A stretch of 64,000 nucleotides of DNA from Closterium sp. NIES-65 (lineage: Eukaryota > Streptophyta > Zygnematophyceae > Desmidiales > Closteriaceae), in contig CANXME010000061.1 of NCBI GenBank assembly GCA_948144175.1, positions 62,001-126,000 of the forward strand, written 5' to 3'. The stretch's first letter is position 1. Each line of letters opens with the position of its first letter. A program made the position numbers and the translations under genes. The notes beneath the pieces are model-generated. The model had not been told where the DNA came from and did not search any database. It worked only from the letters and a program-made list of their open reading frames with translations. Below are positions 46,301-58,100 of this stretch, piece by piece.

Positions 46301-49300
46301 TTGCCTAGTCCAGGAGCTTGCCTGGTCCAGGAGCTTGCTTGGTCGAGGAGCTTGCCTGGTCCACGAGCTTGCCTGGTCCTAGAGCTTGCCTGGTCTAGGA
46401 GCTTGCCTGGTCCATGAGCTTGCGTGGTCCAAGAGCTTGCGTGGTCCAGGAGCTTGCCTGGTCCAGGAGCTTGCGTAGTCTAGGAGCGTGCCTGGTCCAC
46501 GAGCTTGCCTGGTCAGGAGCTTGCCTGGTCCAGGACCTTGCCTGGTCTAGGAGCTTGCCTGGTCCAGGAGCATGCTTGGTCTAGGAGCTTGCCTGGTCCA
46601 GGAGTTTGCCTGGTCCAGGATCTTGCCTGGTCTAGGAGCGTGTGTGGTCCGCGAGTTTGCCTGGTCCAGGAGCTTGCCTGGTCTAGGAGCTTGCCTAGTC
46701 TAGGAGCGTGCCTGGTCCAGGAGCTTGCCTGGTCCAAGAGCTTGACTGGTCCAAGAGCTTGCCTGGTCCAGGAGCGTACCTGGTCTACGAGGCTGCCTGA
46801 TCAAAGAGCTGGCATGGTCCAAGAGCGTGCTTGATCCACGAGAGTGCCTGGTCCAAGAGCTTGCTTGGTCCAGGAGCTTGCCTGGTCTAGGAGCGTGCCT
46901 GGTCAAGGAGCGTGCCTGGAACAGGAGCTTGCCTAATCCAGGAGCTTGCGTGGTCTAGGAGCTTGCATGGTCCTGGAGCTTGCGTGGTCTAGGAGCTTGC
47001 GTGGTTTAGGAGCTTGCCTGGTCCAAGAGCTTGCCTGGTCCAGGAGCTTGCGTGGTCCAAGAGCTTGCCTAGTCCAAGAGCCTGCCTGGTCCACGAGCGT
47101 GCCTGGTCCAGGAGCTTGCCTGGTCCAGGAGCTTGCATGGTCCAGGAGCTTGCCTTGTCCAGAAGCTTGCCTGGTCCAGGAGCTTGCCTGGTCCAGGAGC
47201 TTGCCTAGTCAAGGAGCTTGCCTGGTCCAAACGCGTGCTTGGTCCAGGAGCTTGCCTGGTCCAGGAGCTTGCTTGGTCTAGAAGCCTGGCTTGTGCATGA
47301 GCTTGCCTAGTCGAGGAGCGTGCCTGGTCCAAGAGCTTGCATGGTCCAGGGGCTTGCGTGGCCCAGGAGCTTGCTTGGTCAAGAAGCGTTCCTGGTCCAA
47401 GAGCTTGGCTGGTACAGGAGCGTGCGTGGTCGAAGAGCTTGCATGGTCCAGGAGCTTGCCTCGTCCAGGAGCTTGCCTGGTCAAGGAGCGTGCTTGGTCC
47501 ACGAGGTTGCTTGTTCCAGGAGCGTGCCTAGGCTAGGAGCGTGCCTGGTCCACGAGCGTGCCTGGTCCAGGAGCTTACGTGGTCCAAGAGCTTACCTAGT
47601 CCAAGAGCGTGCCTGGTCCAAGAGCTTGCCTGGTCCAGGAGCGTGCCTGGTCTACGAGTGTGCCTGGTCCAGGAGCTTGCTTGGTCCAAGAGCTTGCCTG
47701 GTCCAGGAGCCTGCCTGGTCCACAAGCTTGCCTGGTCCAGGAGCTTGCGTGGTCCAAGAGCTTGCTTGGTCTAGAAGCCTGTCTGGTCCAAGAGCGTTCC
47801 TCGTCCACGAGCATGCCTGGTCGAAGAGCTTGCGAGGTCCAGGAGCTTGCCTTGTCCAAGAGCTTGCTTGGTCCAGGAGCTTGCCTGGTCCAGAAGCGTG
47901 CCTGGTCCAAAAGCTTGCCTGGTCAAGGAGCTTGCCTGGTCCAGGAGCTTGCCTGGTCCAAGAGCTTGCCTGGTGCAGGATCTCCTTGGTCCAGAAGCTT
48001 GCCTCGTCCAGGAGCTTGCGTGGTCTAGGAGCTTGCCTGGTCTAGGAGCTTGCTTGGTCTAGGAGCTTGCCTGGTCCACGAGCTTGCATGGTCCACGAGC
48101 TTGCCTGGTCCAAGAGCTTGCGTGGTTTAGGAGCTTGCCTGGTCGAGGAGTTTGCCTGGTCCAGGACCTTGCCTGGTCTAGGAGCTTGCCTTTTCCAGGA
48201 GCGTGCCTGGTCTAGGAGCGTTCATGGTCCAGGAGCTTGCCGAGTCCATGAGCTTGCCTGGTCCAGGATCTTCCCTAATCCAGGAGCGTGCTTGGTCCAC
48301 GAGTTTGCGCGGGCTAGGAGCTTGCCTTGTCCAGGAGCTTGCCCGGTCCAAGAGCTTGCCCGTTCCAAGAGCTTGTCTGGTCCAGGAGCGTGCCTGGTCC
48401 TAAAGCTTGCGTGGTCCAGGAGCTTGCCTGGTCCAGGAGCTTGCCTAGTCAGGGAGCGTGGCTGGTCCAGGAGCTTGCCTGGTCCAAGAGCTTGCTTGGT
48501 CCAGGAGCTTTCCTGGACTAGGATCTTGCCTGGTCTAGGAGCGTGCCTGGTCCAGGAGCTTGCCTGGTACAGGAGCTTTCCCGTTCCAGGAGCGTTCCTG
48601 GTCCAGGAGCTTGCCTTGTCCAGGAGCTTGCCTGGTCCTGGAGCGTGCCTGGTCCATGAGTTTGCCTGGTTCAGGAGCTTGCCTGGTCGAGGAGCTTGCC
48701 TAGTCTAGGAACTTGCCTGGTCCAAGAGTGTGCCTGGTACAGGAGCTTGCCAAGTCCAGGAGCTTGCAAGGTCCAGGAGCTTGCCTGGTCCAGGAGCTTG
48801 CCTCGTCTAGGAACTTGCCTGGTCCAGGAGCCTGCCCGGTCCACGAGCTTGCCTTGTCCAGGAGCTTCCTTGGACCAGGAGCTTGCCTAGTCCAAGAGAT
48901 TGCCTGGTCCAGGAGCTTGCATGGTCTAGAAGCTTGCGTGGTCCAGGAGCTTGCCAGGTCCAGGAGCTTGCTTAGTCTAGATGCCTGCCTGGTCCAAGAG
49001 CTTGCCTGGTCCAGGAGCGTGCCTGGTTTAAGAGCTTGCGTGGTCCAGGAGCTAACTTGGTCCAGGAGCTTGCCTGGTCCGGCAGTGTGCCTGGTCAACG
49101 AGCTTGCTTGGTCTAGGAGCTTGCCTGGTCAAGGAGCTTGCCTGGTCCAGAAGCGTGCCTGGTCCACAAGCTTGCCTGGTCCAGGAGCGTGCCTGGTCCA
49201 TGAGCGTGCTTGGTCCAGGAGCGTGCCTGGTCCATGAGCTTGCCTGATCCAGGAGCTTGCTTGGTCTAGGATCTTGCCTGGTCCAGGACCGTGCCTGGTC

Positions 49301-50511
49301 CATGAGCTTGCCTAGTCAAGGAGCTTGCCTGGTCCAAGAGCTTGCCTGGTCAAGGAGCGTGCCTGGTCCAAGAGCTTGCCTGGTCCAGGAGCTTGCCCGG
49401 TCCATGAGCTTGCCTGGTCTAGGATCTTGCTTGGTCTAGGAGCGTGCCTGGTCCAGGAGCTTGCCTGGTCCAGGAGCTTGCCTGGTACAGGAGCTTTCCT
49501 GTTCCACGAGCGTTCCAGGTCCAGGAGCTTGCCTTGTCCAGGAGCTTGCCTGGTCGTGGAGCGTGCCTTGTCCACGAGTTCGCCTGGTCCAGGAGCTTGC
49601 GTGGTCGAGGAGCTTGCCTAGTCTAGGAGCTTGCCTGGTGAAGGAGCATGCCTGGAATAGGAGCTTGCCAAGTCCACGAGCTTGCAAGGTCCAGGAACTT
49701 GCCTGGTCCAGGAGCTTGCCTCGTCTAGGAACTTGCCTGGTCCAGGAGCATGCCTGGTCCACGAGCTTGCCTGGTCCAAGAGCTTCATTGGACCCGGAGC
49801 TTGCCTGGTCCAAGAGATTGCCTGGTCCAGTAGCTTGCCTTGTCCAGAAGCTTGCATGGTCCAGGAGCTTGCCAGATCCAGGAGCTTGCTTTGTCTAGAT
49901 GCCTGCCTGGTCCAAGAGCTTGCGTGGTCCAGGAGCTTGCCTGGTCCAGGAGCTTGCTTGGTCCAGACGCGTGCCTGGTCCAAGAGCTTGCCTGGTCAAG
50001 GAGCGTGCCTGGTTGAAGAGCTTGCATGGTCTAGGAGCTTGCCTCGTCCAGGAGCTTGCCTGGTCAAAGAGCGTGCTTGGTCCATGAGGTTGCCTTTTCC
50101 AGGAGCGTGCCTAGGCTAGGAGCGTGCCTGGTCCAAGAGCGTGCCTGGGCCAAGAGCTTGCCTAATCCAGGAGCGTTCCTGGTCCACGAATGTGCCTGGT
50201 TGAGGAGCTTGCTTGGTCCAGGAGCTTGCCTGGTCTAGGAGCCTGCCTGGTCCACAAGCTTGCCTGGTCCAGGCGCTTGCGTGGTCCAAGAGCTTGCTTG
50301 GTCCAGAAGCCTGCCTGGTCCAAGAGCGTACCTGGTCCACGAGCATGCTTGGTCCAAGAGCTTGCGAGCTCCAGGAGCTTGCCTTGTCCAAGAGCTTGCC
50401 TGGTCCAGGAGCTAGCCTGGTCCAGGAGCTTGCCTGGTCCAGGAGCTTGCCTGGTCCAAGAGCTTGCCTGGTCCACGAGCTTGCATGGTCCACGAGCTTG
50501 CTTGGTCCAAG
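43354..50511 (-). repeat. 17-bp satellite, R orientation, third block
   Basis: About 421 monomers in R orientation running up to the border with the 31-bp satellite. The right part (about 47.3-50.2 kb) carries blocks that are inverted copies of the F-array at 16.9-18.0 kb, identified by shared aberrant monomers. No gene is seen. Confidence 0.96.
47300..50240 (-). repeat. Inverted duplicates of the 16.9-18.0 kb satellite segment
   Basis: The 14-bp aberrant motif AGGATCTCCTTGGT (47,977-47,990) is the exact reverse complement of 16,937-16,950. CCTAGGCTAGG at 47,527-47,537 and 50,110-50,120 is the complement of 17,492-17,502. The order of neighbouring variant monomers is also conserved. Blocks at about 48.7-49.2 kb and 49.7-50.1 kb match the complement of about 17.5-18.0 kb, so this segment holds at least two diverged copies. 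Confidence 0.7.
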
Positions 50512-50517
50512 AGCGTG
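50512..50517. other. 17-mer to 31-mer satellite junction at shared AGCGTG
   Basis: AGCGTG occurs both in the common 17-mer variant GAGCGTGCCTGG and in the 31-mer (CCTAGCGTGTGC). Sequence to the left is pure 17-mer and to the right pure 31-mer, so the switch cannot be placed more precisely than these six shared bases. Confidence 0.85.
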
Positions 50518-53143
50518 TGCGAAAAATCAAGAACAAGGGCCTAGCATTCGCAAAAAAGCAAGAACAAGGGCCTAATGTGTGCAAAAAAAAAAGAACAAGG
50601 GCCTAGCATGTGCAAGATTGCAAGAACAAGCGCCTAGCGTGTGCAAAATAAAAAGAACTAGGGCATAGCGTGTGCAAAATATCAAGAACAAGGGCATAGC
50701 GTGTGCAAAATAAAAGAGCAAGGGCCTAGTGTGTGCAAAATTGCAAGAACAAGGGCCTAGCAAGTGCACAATAGCAGATGCAAGGGCCTAGCGTGTGCAA
50801 AAAATCAAGAATAAGGGCCTAGCGTTCGCGAAATAGCAAGAGCAAGGGCCTAGCGTGTGCAAAATAAAAAGAACATCGGTCTAGCATGTGCAAAATTGCA
50901 AGAACAAGGGCCTAGCGTGTGCAAAATAAAAAGAACAAGGGCATAGCGTGTGCAAAATAGCAAGAACAAGGGCCTAGCGTGTGCAAAATAAAAAGAACAA
51001 GGGCATAGCGTGTGCAAAATATAAAGAACAAGGGCTTAGCGTGTGCAAAATTGCAAGAACAAGGGCCTAGCGTGTGCAAAATTGCAAGAACAAGGGCCTA
51101 GCGAGTGCAAAATAGAAAGAGCAAGGGCCTAGCGTGTGCAAAATAAAAAGAACAAGGATCTAGCATGTGCAAAATTGCAAGAACAAGGGCCTAGCGTGTG
51201 CAAAATAAAAAGAACAAGGTCCTAGCGTGTGCAAAATTGCAAGAACAAGGGCCTAGGGAGTGCAAAATAGCAAGAGCAAGGGCCTAGCGAGTGCAAAAAA
51301 TCAAGAACAAGGGCCTAGCGTTCACGAAATAGCAAGAACAAGGGCCTAGCTTGTGCAAAATAAAAAGAACAAATGTCTAGCATGTGCAAAATTGCAAGAA
51401 CAAGGGCCTAGCGTGTGCAAAATAAAAAGAACAAGGGCATATCGTGTGCAAAATAAAAAGAACAAGGGCATAGCGTGTGCAAAATAAAAAGAACAAGGTC
51501 CTAGTGTATGCAAAATAAAAAGAACAAGGGCCTAGCGTGTACAAAATTGCAAGAACAAGGGCCTAGCAGGTGCAAAATTGCAAGAACATGGGCCTAGCGA
51601 GTGCAAAATAGCAAGAGCAAGGGCCTAGCGTATGCAAAATAGCAAGAGCAAGGGCCTAGCGTTCGCGAAATAGCAAGAACAAGGGCCTATTGTGTGCAAA
51701 ATAAAAAGAACAAGGGCCTAGCATGTGCAAGATTGCAAGAACAAGGGCCTAGCGTGTGCAAAATAAAAAGAACAAGGGCATAGCGTGTGCAAAATATCAA
51801 GAACAAGGGCATAGCGTGTGCAAAATAAAAAGAACAAGGGCCTAGCGTGTGCAAAATAAAAAGAACATGGGCGTAGCATGTGCAAAATAAAAAGAACAAG
51901 GGCCTAGCGTGTGCAAAATTGCAAGAACAAGGGCCTAGCGTGTGCAAAATAAAAAGAACAAGGGCGTAGCATGTGCAAAATAAAAAGAACAAGGGCCTAG
52001 CGTGTGCAAAATTGCAAGAACAAGGGCCTAGCGTGTGCAAAATTGCAAGAACAAGGGCCTAGCGTGTGCAAAAAAAATAGAACAAGGGCCTAGCGTGTGC
52101 ATAATTGCAAGAACAAGGGTCTAGCGTCTGCAAAATTGCAAGAACAAGGACCTAGCGAGTGCAAAATAGCAAGAGCAAGGGCCTAGCGTGTGCAAAAAAT
52201 CAAGAACAAGGGCCTAGCGTTCGCGAAATAGCAAGAACAAGGGCCTAGCGTGTGCAAAATAAAAAGAATAAGGGTCTAGAATGTGCAAAATTGCAAGAAC
52301 AAGGGCCTAGCGTGTGCAAAATAAAAAGAACAAGGGAATAGCGTGTGCAAAATAGCAAGTACAAGGGCCTAGCGTGTGCAAAATAAATAGAACAAGAGCC
52401 TAGCGTGTGCAAAATAAAAAGAACAAGGGCCTAGCGTGTGCAAAATAAAAAGAACAAGGGCCTAGCGTGTGCAAAATTGCAAGAACAAGGGCCTAGCGAG
52501 TGCAAAATAGCAAGAGCAAGAGCCTAGCTTGTGCAAAAAATCAAGAATAAGGGCCTAGCGTTCGCGAAATAGCAAGAGCAAGGGCCTAGCGTGTGCAAAA
52601 TAAAAAGAACAAGGGTCTAGCAAATGCAAAATTGCAAGAACAAGGGCATAGCGTGTGCAAAATAAAAAGGACAAGGGCATAGGGTGTGCAAAATAGCAAG
52701 AACAAGGGCCTAGCGTGTGCAAAGGAAAAAGAACAAGGGCCTAGCGTGTGCAAAATTGCAAGAACAAGGGCCTAGTGTGTGCAAAATTGCAAGAACAAGG
52801 GCCTAGCAAGTGCAAATTAGCAAGAGCAAGGGCCTAGCGTTCGCGAAATAGCAAGAACTAGGGCCTAGCGTGTGCAAAATAAAAAGAACAAGGGTCTAGC
52901 ATGTGCAAAATTGCAAGAACAAGGGCCTAGCGTGTGCAAAATAAAAAGAACAAGGGCATATCGTGTGCAAAATAAAAAGAACAAGGGCATAGCGTATGCA
53001 AAATAAAAAGAACAAGGTCCTAGTGTATGCAAAATAAAAAGAACAAGGGCCTAGCATGTCCAAAATTGCAAGAACAAGGGCCTAGCGTGTGCAAAATTGC
53101 AAGAACAAGGGCCTAGCGAGTGCAAAATAGCAAGAGCAAGGGC

Positions 53144-53592
53144 CTAGCGTGTGCAAAAAATCGAGAACAAAAGCCTAGCGATCGCGAAATAGCAAGAACA
53201 AGGGCCTAGTGAGTGCAATATAAAAAAAAACAAGGGCCTAGCATGTGCAAAATTGCAAGAACAAGGGCCTAGCGTGTGCAAAATAAAAAGAAATAGGGCG
53301 TAGCGTGTGCAAAATAGCAAGAACAAGGGCATAGCGTGTGCAAAATAGCAAGAACAAGGGCCTAGCGTGTGCAAAACATCAAGAACAAAAGCCTAGCGAT
53401 CGCGAAATAGCAAGAACAAGGGCCTAGTGAGTGCAATATAAAAAAAAACAAGGGCCTAGCATGTGAAAAATTGCAAGAACAAGGGCCTAGCATGTGCAAA
53501 ATAAAAAGAAATAGGGCGTAGCGTGTGCAAAATAGCAAGAACAAGGGCATAGCGTGTGCAAAATAGCAAGAACAAGGGCCTAGCGTGTGCAA
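53144..53592 (+). repeat. About 218-bp tandem duplication (7 monomers) in the 31-bp array
   Basis: A run containing GCGATCGCGAAATAG, AGTGAGTGCAATAT and a poly-A-rich monomer occurs at about 53.17 kb and again 218 bp later (7 x 31 plus one base). It is one of the few offsets that is not an exact monomer multiple; the extra base may come from an A-run length change. Confidence 0.7.
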
Positions 53593-55180
53593 AATAAAAA
53601 GAACAAGGGCCTAGCGTGTGCAAAATTGCAAGAACAAGGGCTAGCGTGTGCAAAATAAAAAGAACAAGGGCATAGCGTGTGCAAAATAAAAAGAACAAGG
53701 GCCTAGCGTGTGCAAAATTGCAAGAACAAGGGCCTAGCGTGTGCAAAATTGCAAGAACAAGGGCCTAACGTGTGGAAAATAAAAAGAACAAGGGCATAGC
53801 GTGTGCAAAATTGCAAGAACAAGGGCCTAGCATATGCAAAATTGCAAGAACAAGGGCCTAGCGAGTGCAAAATAGCAAGAGCAAGGGCCTAGTGTATGCA
53901 AAAAATCAAGAACAAGGGCAAAGCGTTCACGAAATAGCAAGAACAAGGGCCTAGCGTGTGCAAAATAAATAGAACAAGGGCCTAGCGTGTGCAAAAAAAA
54001 CAGAACAAGGGCCTAGTGTGTGCAAAATTTCAAGAATAAGGGCCTAGTGTGTGCAAAATTGCAAGAACAAGGGTCTAGCGAGTGCAAAATAGCAAGAGCA
54101 AGGGCCTAGCGTGTGCAAAAAATCAAGGATAAGGGCCTAGCGTTCGGGAAATAGCAAGAGCAAGGGCCTAGCGTGTGCAAAATAAAAAGAACAAGGGTCT
54201 AGCATGTGCAAAATTGCAAGAACAAGGGCCGAGCGTGTGCAAAATAAAAAGAACAAGGGCATAGCGTGTACAAAATAGCAAGAACAAGCGCCTAGGGTGT
54301 GCAAAATAAAAAGAACAAGGGCCTAGCGTGTGCAAAATATAAATAACAAGGGCCTAGCGTGTGCAAAACTGCAAGAACAAGGGCCTAGCGAGTGCAAAAT
54401 AGCAAGAGCAAGGGCCTAGCGTCTTCAAAAAATCAAGAACAAGGGCCTAGCGTTCGCGAAATAGCAAGAACAAGGGCCTAGCGTGTGCAAAATCAAAAGA
54501 ACAAGGGTCTAGCATGTGCAAAATTGCAAGAACAAGGGCCTAGCGTTTGCAAAATAAAAAGAACAAGGGCATAGCGTGTGCAAAATAGCAAGAACAAGGG
54601 CCTAGCGTGTGCAAAATAAAAAGAACAAGGGCCTAGCGTGTGCAAAATAAAAAGAAAAAGGGCCTAGCGTGTGCAAAAAAAAAAGACCAAGGGCATAGCG
54701 TGTGCAAAAAATAAACAACAAGGGCCTAGCATGTGCAAAATTGCAAGAACAAGGGCCTAGCGTGTGCAAAATTGCAAGAACAAGGGCCTAGCGAGTGCAA
54801 AATACAAGAGCAAGAGCCTAGCGTGTGCAAAAAATCAAGAACAAGGGCCTAGCGTTCACAAAAGAGCAACAACAAGGGCCTAGTGTGTGCAAAAAAAAAG
54901 GAACAAATGTCTAGCATGTGCAAAATTGCAAGAACAAGGGCCTTGCGTGTGCAAAATAAAAAGAACAAGGGCATAGCGTGTGCAAAATAGCAAGAACAAC
55001 GGCCTAGCGTGTGCAAAATAAAGAGAACAAGGGCCTAGCGTGTGCAAAATTGCAAGAACAAGGGCCTAGTGTGTGCAAAATAAAAAAAACAAGGGCCTAG
55101 CGTGTGCAAAATTGCAAGAACAAGGGCCTAGCGTGTGCAAAATTGCAAGAACAAGGGCCTAGTGTGTGCAAAATAAAAGG

Positions 55181-58100
55181 AACAAATGTCTAGCATGTGC
55201 AAAATTGCAAGAACAAGGGCCTAGCGTGTGCAAAATAAAAAGAACAAGGGCATAGCGTGTGCAAAATAGCAAGAACAATGGCCTAGCGTGTGCAAAATAA
55301 AAAGAACAAGGTCCTAGCGTGTGCAAAATAAAAAGAACAAGGGCCTAGCGTGTGCAAAATTGCAAGAACAAGGGCCTAGTGTGTGCAAAATAAAAAGAAC
55401 AAGGGCCTAGCGTGTGCAAAATTGCAAGAACAAGGGTCTAGCGTGTGCGAAATTGCAAGAACAAGGGCCTAGCGTGTGCAAAATTGCAAGAACAAGGGCC
55501 TAACATGTGCAAAATTGCAAGAACAAGGGTCTAGCGTGTGCAAAATAGCAAGAACAAGGGCATAGCGTTTGCAAACTTGCAAGAACAAGGGTCTAGCGTC
55601 TGCAAAATAGCAATAACAAAGTCCTAGCGTGTGCAAAATTGCAAGAACAAGGGTCTAGCGTGTGCAAAATAGCAAAAACAAGGGCATAGCGTGTGCAAAC
55701 TTGCAAGAACAAGGGTCTAGCGTGTGCAAAATAGCAAGAACAAAGTCCTAGCGTGTTCAAAATTGCAAGAACAAGGGTCTAGCGTGTGCAAAATAGCAAG
55801 AACAAGGGCCTTGCGTTTGCAAAATTGCAAGAACAAGGGCCTAGCGTGTGCAACATTGCAAGAACAAGGGCCTAGCGTGTGCAAAATATAAAGAACAAGG
55901 GCCTAGCGTGTGCAAAATTGCAAGAACAAGGGCCTAGCGCGTGCAAAATAAAAAGAACAAGGGCCTAGCGTGTGCGAAATAAAAAGAACAAGGGCCTAGC
56001 GTGTGCAAAATTGCAAGAACAAAGGCCTAGCGTGTGCAAAATAGCAAGAGCAAGGGCCTAGCGTGTACAAAAAAACAAGAACAAGGGCCTACCGTTCGCG
56101 AAATAGCAAGAGCAAGGGCCTAGCGTGTGCAAAATCAAAAGAACAAGGGTCTACCATGTGCAAAATTGCAAGAACAAGGGCCTAGCTTGTGCAAAAAATC
56201 AAGAACAAGGGCATAGCGTGAGCAAAATAGCAAGAACAATGGCCTAGCGTGTGCAAAATAAAAAGAACAAGGTCCTAGCGTGTGCAAAATAAAAAGAACA
56301 AGGGCCTAGCGTGTGCAAAACTGCAAGAAGAAGGGCCTAGTGTGTGCAAAATAAAAAGAACAAGGGCCTAGCGTGTGCAACATTGCAAGAACAAGGGCCT
56401 AGCGTATGCAAAATTGCAAGAACAAGGGCCTAGCGAGTGCAAAATAGCAAGAGCAAGGGCCTAGCCTGTGCAAAAAATCAAGAACAAGGGCCTAGCGTTC
56501 GCGAAATAGCAAGAACAAGGGCCTAGCGTGTTCAAAATAAAAAAAGCAAGGGTCTAGCATATGCAAAATTGCAAGAACAAGGGCCTAGCGTGTGCAAAAT
56601 AAAAAGAACAAGGGCCTAGCGTGTGCAAAATAAAAAGAACAAGGGCCTAGCGTTTGCAAAATTGCAAGAACAAGGGCCTAGCAAGTGCACAATAGCAAGA
56701 GCAAAGGCTTAGCGTTTGCAAAAAATCAAGAATAAGGGCCTAGCGTTCGAGAAATAGCAAGAGCAAGGGCCTAGCGTGTGCAAAATAAAAAGAACAAGGG
56801 TCTAGCATGTGCAAAATTGCAAGAACAAGGGCCTAGCGTGTGCAAAATAAAAAGAACAAAGGCATAGCGTGTGCAAAATAGCAAGAACAATGGCCTAGCG
56901 TATGCAAAATAAAAAGAACAAGGGCCTAGCGTGTGCAAAATTGCAAGAACAAGGGCCTAGTGTGTGCAAAATAAAAAAAACAAGGGCCTAGCGTGTGCAA
57001 AATTGCAAGAACAAGGGCCTAGCGTGTGCAAAATTGCAAGAACAAGGGCCTAGTGTGTGCAAAATAAAAGGAACAAATGTGTAGCATGTTCAAAATTGCA
57101 AGAACAAGGGCCTAGCGTGTGCAAAAAAAAAAGAACAAGGGCATAGCGTGTGCAAAATAGCAAGAACAATGGCCTAGCATGTGCAAAATAAAAAGAACAA
57201 GGTCCTAGCGTGTGCAAAATAAAAAGAACAAGGGCCTAGCGTGTGCAAAATTGCAAGAACAAGGGCCTAGTGTGTGCAAAATAAAAAGAACAAGGGCCTA
57301 GCGTGTGCAAAATTGCAAGAACAAGGATCTAGCGTGTGCGAAATTGCAAGAACAAGGGCCTAGCGTGTGCAAAATTGCAAGAACAAGGGCCTAACATGTG
57401 CAAAATTGCAAGAACAAGGGTCTAGCGTGTGCAAAATAGCAAGAACAAGGGCATAGCGTTTGCAAACTTGCAAGAACAAGGGTCTAGCGTCTGCAAAATA
57501 GCAATAACAAAGTCTTAGCGTGTGCAAAATTGCAAGAACAAGGGTCTAGCGTGTGCAAAATAGCAAAAACAAGGGCATAGCGTGTGCAAACTTGCAAGAA
57601 CAAGGGTCTAGCGTGTGCAAAATAGCAAGAACAAAGTCCTAGCGTGTTCAAAATTGCAAGAACAAGGGTCTAGCGTGTGCAAAATGGCAAGAACAAGGGC
57701 CTTGCGTTTGCAAAATTGCAAGAACAAGGGCCTAGCGTGTGCAACATTGCAAGAACAAGGGCCTAGCGTGTGCAAAATATAAAGAACAAGGGCCTAGCGT
57801 GTGCAAAATTGCAAGAACAACGGCCTAGCGCGTGCAAAATAAAAAGAACAAGGGCCTAGCGTGTGCGAAATAAAAAGAACAAGGGCCTAGCGTGTGCAAA
57901 ATTGCAAGAACAAAGGCCTAGCGTGTGCAAAATAGCAAGAGCAAGGGCCTAGCGTGTACAAAAAAACAAGAACAAGGGCCTACCGTTCGCGAAATAGCAA
58001 GAGCAAGGGCCTAGCGTGTGCAAAATCAAAAGAACAAGGGTCTACCATGTGCAAAATTGCAAGAACAAGGGCCTAGCTTGTGCAAAAAATCAAGAACAAG

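Noticed and set aside
13029-50600. Hundreds of 60-440 codon frames with a 17-residue period
   Set aside because: They result from a 17-bp stop-free monomer read in all frames on both strands; overlapping frames are equally open, so there is no coding signal.
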